Source of the DNA: Planctomycetota bacterium | GTDB taxonomy: Bacteria; Planctomycetota; MHYJ01; JACPRB01 | Length of the DNA: 19,537 nt | Reading direction: 5' to 3' | Assembly (NCBI GenBank): GCA_016200125.1 | Contig: JACQFK010000130.1 | Location: 1 to 19,537, forward strand | In this document: piece by piece, positions 14,514 to 19,537 of the stretch | Position numbering within the stretch: position 1 is the first letter of the stretch | How the letters are laid out: the number at the start of each line of letters is the position of its first letter | The notes under the pieces: model-generated | Database searches by the model: none | What the model was told of the DNA's origin: nothing | The model's input: the letters and a program-made list of their open reading frames with translations, nothing else | Translations under genes and position numbers: made by a program

Positions 14514-16418
14514 ATGAACAAGAGCTGGCGCTTCACGGCGATCCTCGCCGGCCTCCTCGTCGCGGTCGGCGCCGTCTACTTCCTGTCCAGTCCGCCAGCG
14601 ACGACGCGAACCCCGGACCTGAAACCCACCCGGGTGCTGGAGATCACTGCGGAGCAGGTCACGAAGATCGAGGTCGACCGGAAGGGGACCCTGCTCACCT
14701 TCGAGCGCTCGACCGACTCCGTGGGCGAGCACTGGCGGATCGCGGGCCCGAACAGCCACGCGGCCGACGGGACCCTCGTCCAGCAGATGCTCTTCGGGCT
14801 CGACCAGTTCGTGGTCGCCTGGGCGCTCGATCCCGGGAAGCCCGAGTCGGATCCGCAGGTCACGGGCGTCGCCGATCCCCGGATCGTCGTCACGTTCACC
14901 TCCGCCGGCCGACGCGACGTCCTGCGCTTCGGGAAGTCGTCGGCGACGGACACGACGATCGTGTTCTACCAGCACGAAGGCGATCCGAAAACCTACAAGG
15001 CGCTGGTCGACACCTTCGAGGCCTTCAACAAGCCGCTGTTCCAGTACCGCGCCAAGATCCTGGTCCGCTACGCGCCGCACCGCGTCAACCGCGTCGAGCT
15101 GGAGTACAAGTACGAGCGCCGCTCGCCGGGCAAGCCGCCGGTTGCCGAGTACGAGAAATCCGTCCTGGAGCGCTTCGAGGAGGGGCTGGAGCGGGGCTGG
15201 TACCTGACCTCGCCCCACCGCGAGCGGCTCGACGACCACAAGGTCGCCGGCCTGGTCACCGCGCTGTCCAGCATGCCGGCCGGCGAGTACCAGCCGGAGG
15301 GGAATGCGCAGGATCAGGGCTTCGACGAGCCCCAGGCGAAGGTTTCGCTCTTTTGTGCCGGCGACGACAAGCCGGTCCAGGTCCAGTTCGGCGCGCCGAG
15401 CCGGAACGGGAAGCAGCGCTGGGTCCGCGTCCCCGGCGCGGGCGAAGTGGCGCTCTACGACGGATTCCGCTACGACGAGCTGCCCCTCAGGCGCAACAGC
15501 CTCCGCAACGGCGTGATCTTTCCCTTCTCCCTCGAGCGGGTCCGGAAGCTCGAGGTCGAGGCGAAGGACCTGGGGAAGATCGTGCTGGAGCGGCGCGAGA
15601 CGAAGAAGGAGGGCGAGAGCGTCGCCGCGGTGAAGTGGGAGGTGTCGGAACCCCAGGACCTGCGGGTGGAGTCGGAGCGCGTCGAGGCCTTCGTCGGCGC
15701 GGTCGTCGTCCAGATGATCACCGACTTCTACGGGAATCAGGACTTCAAGATCGTGGGGCTGGACCCCGCGCCCGTCCAGGTGGTCGTGACCACCAAGGAG
15801 GGGAAGCGGCACGTCTGCGGCTTCAACGCCGACGAGACCCAGGGCTACCTCCGCAAGGAGGGCGTGAACGAGATCTTCGTGGTGCGCTCCGACTTCGTCC
15901 GCATGCTCCGGCGGCTCGAGCTGAACTTCATCAACCTGGAGATGTTCAACATCCCGCGCGCCGACCTGCGAGCCTTCACCTTCGAGGCGCGGGCCTCCGA
16001 GGAGCTCCAGCCCGTCTACTACTCGATGCAGTTCGAAGAGAAGCAGAAGCGCTGGCGCTTCAGCGACCCCGGCCACCAGGGGGTGGAAGCCGACCCCGAC
16101 AAGGTGAACGAAATCATGACGATCCTGAACTACATCAAGGCGGAGGGGCTGATCTCGCGCGACCCGAAGATCATCGAGAAGCACCGCCTCGTCGAGCGGG
16201 TCGCCCCGGCGACGCTCAAGATCGTCCACGACAAGGGCACGGCGGAGATGTACGTTTCGGACGACCTGAGCGGCAAGGCCGGCGCGCCCATGTACTACGC
16301 GCGCTTCGCCGACAACAAGACCGTGTTCCAGATCCGATCGAGGGACGTCGCGATCCTCAAGCAGGTCCCGATCCTGAAGAAAGAGCCCAAGGAAGAAAAG
16401 AAGGACAAAGAAAAGTAG
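14514..16418 (+). CDS. DUF4340-containing membrane-anchored protein
   Basis: The 634-aa protein has an N-terminal signal anchor (residues 5-27, FTAILAGLLVAVGAVYFL) followed by a large soluble, probably extracytoplasmic, part. Blocks such as ITKIEVDRKGTLLTFERS (written here as VTKIEVDRKG), EHWRIAGP, FGLDQFVV and VVTFTSAGRRDVLRFGKSS are typical of DUF4340. Similar beta-rich stretches recur further on, consistent with repeated units. The C-terminus is Lys/Glu-rich. GGAGG at 14501-14505 is spaced 8 nt from ATG 14514. DUF4340 genes commonly end GldAFG-like operons, so it is likely a fourth component of the same envelope complex. Function undetermined. Confidence 0.83.
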   Translation: MNKSWRFTAILAGLLVAVGAVYFLSSPPATTRTPDLKPTRVLEITAEQVTKIEVDRKGTLLTFERSTDSVGEHWRIAGPNSHAADGTLVQQMLFGLDQFVVAWALDPGKPESDPQVTGVADPRIVVTFTSAGRRDVLRFGKSSATDTTIVFYQHEGDPKTYKALVDTFEAFNKPLFQYRAKILVRYAPHRVNRVELEYKYERRSPGKPPVAEYEKSVLERFEEGLERGWYLTSPHRERLDDHKVAGLVTALSSMPAGEYQPEGNAQDQGFDEPQAKVSLFCAGDDKPVQVQFGAPSRNGKQRWVRVPGAGEVALYDGFRYDELPLRRNSLRNGVIFPFSLERVRKLEVEAKDLGKIVLERRETKKEGESVAAVKWEVSEPQDLRVESERVEAFVGAVVVQMITDFYGNQDFKIVGLDPAPVQVVVTTKEGKRHVCGFNADETQGYLRKEGVNEIFVVRSDFVRMLRRLELNFINLEMFNIPRADLRAFTFEARASEELQPVYYSMQFEEKQKRWRFSDPGHQGVEADPDKVNEIMTILNYIKAEGLISRDPKIIEKHRLVERVAPATLKIVHDKGTAEMYVSDDLSGKAGAPMYYARFADNKTVFQIRSRDVAILKQVPILKKEPKEEKKDKEK

Positions 16419-16436
16419 TCCCTCACTAGGTCTTGC

Positions 16437-16465
16437 TTGACGCTCCCCTCCCGGGGCTCTATCCT
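16437..16465 (+). promoter_or_regulatory. Promoter of accB, leaderless or near-leaderless
   Basis: TTGACG (16437-16442), a 17-nt spacer and TATCCT (16460-16465). The predicted start near 16472 is about 6 nt before the ATG at 16478. There is no Shine-Dalgarno. Confidence 0.72.
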
Positions 16466-16477
16466 TATCCGCACTCC

Positions 16478-16933
16478 ATGAATCTCGACGAAATCAAGAG
16501 CATCCTCCAGCTGATGGAAGACAACAAGCTGGTGGAATTCGAATACGAGGACGACGGCCGGAGGATCAAGCTCCGCCGCGCGGAGGACCGCGTCGTGACC
16601 GCCGCCCTTCCCGTGGCCCTGCCGGCCGCCGTCCCGATGGCCGCCGCCGGGGCCCCCGCTGCAGCGGCGGCCGAGGCGCCCTGCGCCGCCAACCTCAGCG
16701 AGTTCAAGTCGCCCCTCGTGGGCACCTTCTACCGCTCGGCCAAGCCGGACTCCGACTCCTTCGTCAACGTGGGCGACGAGGTCGGCCCCGAGAAGGTCCT
16801 CTGCATCATCGAGGCCATGAAGGTGATGAACGAGATCAAGGCCGAGATGAGCGGCATCGTCCGCGAGATCCTGGTCAAGAACGGCCAGGCGGTCGAGTTC
16901 GGCGAGCCCATGTTCCTCATCGAGAAAAAGTAG
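16478..16933 (+). CDS. accB: Acetyl-CoA carboxylase biotin carboxyl carrier protein (BCCP)
   Basis: BCCP carries the biotin that moves CO2 from biotin carboxylase to the carboxyltransferase in the first step of fatty-acid synthesis. It is 151 aa, as usual. An N-terminal helix (MNLDEIKSILQLMEDNKLVEFE) is followed by a mobile Ala/Pro-rich linker (about 44-71) and a biotinyl domain with SPLVGTFYRS. The biotinylation motif is EAMKVMNE, with Lys115 the acceptor. A TTG at 16433 could extend the frame, but it lies inside the -35/-10 region, so ATG 16478 is preferred. accC is not next to it: a broken protease gene and an inverted-repeat element lie between. Confidence 0.96.
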   Translation: MNLDEIKSILQLMEDNKLVEFEYEDDGRRIKLRRAEDRVVTAALPVALPAAVPMAAAGAPAAAAAEAPCAANLSEFKSPLVGTFYRSAKPDSDSFVNVGDEVGPEKVLCIIEAMKVMNEIKAEMSGIVREILVKNGQAVEFGEPMFLIEKK

Positions 16934-16939
16934 CCCGGC

Positions 16940-16969
16940 TTTACCTTCCCTCCGCGGCCGGCGTCCAAT
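16940..16969 (+). promoter_or_regulatory. Possible promoter of the metalloprotease gene
   Basis: TTTACC (16940-16945), an 18-nt spacer and TCCAAT (16964-16969), with ATG 16976 only 6 nt beyond. The arrangement is like the other leaderless-type promoters in the window, but both boxes are weak. Confidence 0.35.
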
Positions 16970-16975
16970 GAGCGG

Positions 16976-17760
16976 ATGGGCACCCTCCTTCTGCTCTGCC
17001 TCGCCCTGCAGGACGACAAGGTCCGCGTCGAGGGTTCCCCCTTCCTGGTCTTCGGCGAGACCGTCGAGCTGCGCGCGGTCACGACGGCCCGCGACGCCAC
17101 GGTCAACTGGCGACTGGCCGACGGGCCCGGCCGGGCGGTCGAGACCAGGCCGGCCCTCGACGCCTCCACCCGCATCGTGCGCGGCTCCGACCGGCTGGCC
17201 GTCTCCTCCGTCGGAAGGACCGAAGAGGAACTGAGCCTGGTCGTGACGGCCGAGCGCAAGGGGATCCGGCTCTCGACGGCGGAGTTCAAGCTGCGCATCG
17301 GGCCGGCGATCCGGGTCCGCGCCTTCTGCCGCGCGGTCGAGAACCCCGCGGGCGGGACGCGGCGGCCCGAGCCGCTGCGGGACGCGGAGCAGCGCCGGGA
17401 GCTCGAGGCCTCCGTCAACAAGCTGCTCCGCCCCCTGGGCGTCGAGGCCGCGCTCGAGGCGGCTGCAACTGGGTGACGGTGCAGGAGGGCTTCCCTCGGA
17501 TCAAGACGGAGCACAACCTGGTCGGGATCGGCCTCAAGGACGGCGAGGTGGTGCTGGACGACGCCTGGGACGCGGCGGCGCTGGCCCACGAGCTGGGCCA
17601 CGCGCTGGGGCTGGACGACCTCAAGGAGAAGTCCGAGCGCGGCCGCCTGATGTACTCGGTGCGGCGGGACCGCACGGGCCAGGCCTTCACCTACCTCGAG
17701 ATGAAGGACGCGCGCGACGGCGCGCGCCGGCACCTCAAGAGCTGGCTCGCCCGTCGGTAG
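16976..17760 (+). pseudogene. Metzincin-like zinc metalloprotease, frameshifted
   Basis: Two frames together encode about 261 residues. The first (16976 to a TGA at 17474-17476) starts with a short hydrophobic leader (MGTLLLLCLALQ) and a beta-rich domain ending ...NKLLRPLGVEAALEA. The second, open to 17760, carries GCNWVTVQEGFP and the zinc-protease motif HELGHALGLDD (from 17587), an HExxHxxGxxD form, followed by LMYS, which fits a metzincin Met-turn. Restoring one base near 17459-17461 (GAGGC-GGC to GAGGCCGGC) would join them as ...ALEAGCNWVTV. Asp as third zinc ligand recalls snapalysin-type metzincins. Either a true single-base lesion or a sequencing/assembly error. Its final AG is also the first AG of the inverted repeat downstream. 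Confidence 0.72.
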
Positions 17761-17894
17761 AGCCTATTTCATGAGCCATCGTGGCCGCGGTGACGGCGCC
17801 GCGGGTCCGGATGCAAGGCTCGTCTCCTCCTCGCTCCTTGGACTGCTCGCCCCTGGGTCCGCCGCGGCTCACGAGGGCTCATGAAATAGGCTCT
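17759..17894. mobile_element. 136-bp element with perfect 19-bp terminal inverted repeats (MITE-like)
   Basis: AGAGCCTATTTCATGAGCC (17759-17777) is matched exactly by its reverse complement at 17876-17894. Imperfect pairing continues inward (TCGTGG-CCGCGG against TCGTGAGCCGCGG) to about 32 bp. The interior of about 98 bp has no credible gene. No convincing target-site duplication is seen and there is no T-tract, so an ordinary terminator is less likely. A non-autonomous mobile element, or a relic of one, is the preferred reading; a large structured RNA hairpin is the alternative. Confidence 0.6.
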
Positions 17895-17898
17895 GGGC

Positions 17899-17928
17899 TT
17901 GTAGGACCCCCCCGGCCTCTCCTATACT
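17899..17928 (+). promoter_or_regulatory. Promoter of accC, leaderless-type
   Basis: TTGTAG (17899-17904), an 18-nt spacer and TATACT (17923-17928), with the ATG 9 nt after the box and no Shine-Dalgarno. The -35 begins 5 nt beyond the inverted-repeat element. Confidence 0.65.
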
Positions 17929-17937
17929 TGGCCTTCC

Positions 17938-19281
17938 ATGTTCGCCCGAATTCTCGTCGCCAACCGCGGAGAAATCGCCCTCCGGATCATCCGCGCCTGC
18001 AAGGAGATGGGAGTCGAGTCGGTCGCCGTCTACTCGGAAGCCGACCGCAACAACCACTACCTGAAGCTCGCCGACTACGCGATCTGCATCGGGCCCGGCC
18101 CGGCGCAGAAGAGCTACCTCGACATCTCGCGCATCGTGAGCGCCGCCGAGATCGCCGACGTCGACGCGATCCATCCCGGCTACGGCTTCCTGTCGGAGAA
18201 CGCGCACTTCGCCGAGGTCTGCGAAAGCTGCAACATCAAGTTCATCGGCCCCAGCGCCGAGAGCAGCCGGATCGCGGTGGACAAGGTGAGCGCGCTGGAG
18301 CTGGCGAAGAAGTGCCGGATCCCCACGATCGCCGGCAGCGACGAGGCGATCAAGGACGAGAAGCAGGCGCTCGAGATCGCCCACCGGGTGGGCTATCCCG
18401 TGATGATCAAGGCGGCCGGGGGCGGCGGGGGCCGCGGCATGCGGGTCGCCCACAACGACGTCTCGCTGGTGCACAACTTCATGGCCGCGCAGGCCGAGGC
18501 GGGTGCGGCCTTCAAGAACAGCGCCGTCTACCTCGAGAAGTACGTGGAGAAGGCGCGCCACATCGAGATCCAGATCATCGCCGACTCGCACGGCAACTTC
18601 GTCCACCTGGGCGAGCGCGACTGCACGATCCAGCGGCGCTTCCAGAAGCTCATCGAGGAGGCGCCGTCGCCCGTGATGACGCCCTCGCTGCGCAAGGACA
18701 TGGGCAACGCGGCGATCGCCTTCGCCCGCGCCGCGAAGTACGTCAACGCCGGCACCTGCGAGTTCCTGGTCGACGAGCGCGGCAAGTTCTACTTCATCGA
18801 AATGAACCGCCGCATCCAGGTGGAGCACCCGGTCACCGAGATGGTGACGGGGATCGACCTGATCAAGGAGCAGATCCGGATCGCGGCGGGCCAGCGGCTC
18901 TCCTTCGGCCAGCGGGACATCGTCTGGAGCGGCGTGGCGATCGAGTGCCGCATCAACGCGGAGAACCCCAACGAGGGCTTCAAGCCGAGCCCCGGCAAGA
19001 TCACCAACTACTTCGCGCCGGGCGGCCCGGGGGTCCGGGTCGACAGCCATGTCTTCTCCGGCTACCAGATCCCGCCCTTCTACGACTCGATGATCGCCAA
19101 GCTGATCGTCCACAAGAAGACGCGCGAGGAGGCGGTGTCGACGATGAAGCGGGCGCTCTCGGAGTACATCGTCGAAGGCGTGTCGACGACGATCCCGCTC
19201 CACCTGGCCATCTTCGACCACACCCAGTACATCAAGGGGCAGGTCGACACGACCTTCATCGAGAGCTACTTCGGGAAATAG
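17938..19281 (+). CDS. accC: Acetyl-CoA carboxylase, biotin carboxylase subunit
   Basis: This ATP-grasp enzyme carboxylates the biotin of AccB using ATP and bicarbonate. Its 447 aa are typical. Motifs are ILVANRGEIALRI at the N-terminus, HPGYGFLSEN, the Gly-rich ATP loop KAAGGGGGRGM (158-168), EKYVEKARHIEIQ, GERDCTIQRRFQK, EMNRRIQVEHPVTEM (E288, N290, R292) and ECRINAE. Two positions differ from the common consensus: Phe235 in QRRFQK, where His is usual (near E. coli His236, close to the bound nucleotide), and Arg291 in EMNRR, where Thr is usual. The remaining active-site residues look intact. ATG 17938 has no Shine-Dalgarno but follows a TATACT box closely. The gene ends before a hairpin. 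Confidence 0.96.
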   Translation: MFARILVANRGEIALRIIRACKEMGVESVAVYSEADRNNHYLKLADYAICIGPGPAQKSYLDISRIVSAAEIADVDAIHPGYGFLSENAHFAEVCESCNIKFIGPSAESSRIAVDKVSALELAKKCRIPTIAGSDEAIKDEKQALEIAHRVGYPVMIKAAGGGGGRGMRVAHNDVSLVHNFMAAQAEAGAAFKNSAVYLEKYVEKARHIEIQIIADSHGNFVHLGERDCTIQRRFQKLIEEAPSPVMTPSLRKDMGNAAIAFARAAKYVNAGTCEFLVDERGKFYFIEMNRRIQVEHPVTEMVTGIDLIKEQIRIAAGQRLSFGQRDIVWSGVAIECRINAENPNEGFKPSPGKITNYFAPGGPGVRVDSHVFSGYQIPPFYDSMIAKLIVHKKTREEAVSTMKRALSEYIVEGVSTTIPLHLAIFDHTQYIKGQVDTTFIESYFGK

Positions 19282-19282
19282 A

Positions 19283-19320
19283 AACGCCGCGGGGCCCGCT
19301 GGGAAGGGCGCCGCGGCGTT
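19283..19320. terminator. Hairpin between convergent genes, possible bidirectional terminator
   Basis: AACGCCGCGG (19283-19292) pairs perfectly with CCGCGGCGTT (19311-19320) around an 18-nt loop. There is no T-run on the plus strand. On the minus strand the hairpin is followed by a weak T-rich tail (complement of GAAATAGAAA). It starts one base after the accC stop codon and lies between accC and the convergent gene that ends at 19336. Confidence 0.6.
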
Positions 19321-19335
19321 CCGTCCGGGACCGGC

Positions 19336-19537
19336 CTAGTACGTGCGCGATTTCTTCGGGGGCTCGGGCGTCTCTTCCTCGCAGCAGCCCCCGCACGACT
19401 TCCGCAGCTTCGAGCAGGCCTTGCCGCCGAGCTTCTCGTAGACGGTGACCCATAGCTGGGTCTTGCCGTGCCTGCAGATCTTGCGGCCGCAGAGGCTCCC
19501 GTCGAAGGTGCAGATGATCGCGGCGTCTGAGCGGAGG
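19336..19537 (-). CDS. Cysteine-rich protein, C-terminal part (5' end outside window)
   Basis: Reading leftwards from the window edge, 66 codons are open down to a TAG at 19338-19336. Almost every codon ends in G or C, as in the neighbouring real genes. Seven cysteines are visible: IIC-TFDGSLC-GRKIC, then KACSKLRKSC and GGCC near the end, followed by an acidic/Pro stretch (EEETPEPP) and a basic tail (KKSRTY). Spaced Cys pairs suggest a zinc site or disulfide-rich domain, but no family is recognised. The start lies beyond base 19537. It is convergent with accC. Confidence 0.6.
   Translation of the reverse strand, partial: LRSDAAIICTFDGSLCGRKICRHGKTQLWVTVYEKLGGKACSKLRKSCGGCCEEETPEPPKKSRTY

Noticed and set aside
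16433..16477. TTG start at 16433 for AccB
   Set aside because: It would place the AccB N-terminus inside a good -35/-10 promoter, and the added residues do not resemble the BCCP N-terminus.
17759..17894. Inverted repeat as a simple intrinsic terminator of the protease gene
   Set aside because: The arms are separated by about 98 bp and there is no T-tract after the right arm; the perfect 19-bp ends fit a mobile-element or large-hairpin explanation better.

Overview
The window is about 68-70% G+C by eye and reads as a chromosomal segment of a Planctomycetota-like bacterium, probably metagenome-derived. That assignment is an inference. It rests on the secreted 'HEAT-like repeat + terpenoid-cyclase toroid' proteins, the (FGFRISD)n-type heptamer repeats, the GldA/GldF/GldG plus DUF4340 cluster, and a mixture of leaderless-looking and Shine-Dalgarno-led genes. 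No rRNA, tRNA, CRISPR array or integrase/transposase gene is visible. No stretch longer than about 160 bases lacks a feature.

Layout: (1) 1-3757, plus strand: a tightly packed run of a 5'-truncated HD-GYP-like protein, L-aspartate oxidase (nadB), Glu/Leu/Phe/Val-type glutamate dehydrogenase and a small membrane protein, joined by overlaps or direct abutment. A second, distantly similar small membrane protein (3822-4259) follows from its own TACAAT box. (2) 4231-6376, minus strand: two copies of a three-part unit, each made of a short 'FEIDT' membrane-anchored protein, a composite inverted-repeat element with heptamer arms, and a YdjM/DUF457-like membrane protein. The paralogues are old (key residues align without gaps, but overall identity is low), yet both units carry the same type of repeat element in the same place. 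(3) 6377-8523: a divergent regulatory region with a 22-bp palindrome, then dnaK ending in a strong intrinsic terminator. (4) 8527-11277: tandem secreted toroid-domain proteins. The first copy is broken by an internal deletion of 259 bp relative to the second, while its N-terminal coding region is nearly identical to that of the second. (5) 11290-16418: a four-gene ABC-2/Gld-type operon (ATPase, permease, GldG-like, DUF4340) behind what looks like a duplicated promoter. (6) 16437-19320: accB and accC, normally adjacent, are separated by a frameshifted metzincin-like metalloprotease gene and a 136-bp element with perfect 19-bp terminal inverted repeats. (7) 19336-end, minus strand: the C-terminal part of a cysteine-rich protein, convergent with accC.

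Functionally the window mixes core metabolism (NAD synthesis from aspartate, glutamate catabolism or assimilation, fatty-acid initiation), protein folding, and envelope or secreted proteins. No single new 'system' is proven. The most unusual structures are the duplicated FEIDT/repeat/DUF457 module, the MITE-like element splitting accBC, and a recurring promoter layout in which the -10 box lies 5-9 nt before the start codon with no Shine-Dalgarno, suggesting leaderless mRNAs for several first-in-operon genes.
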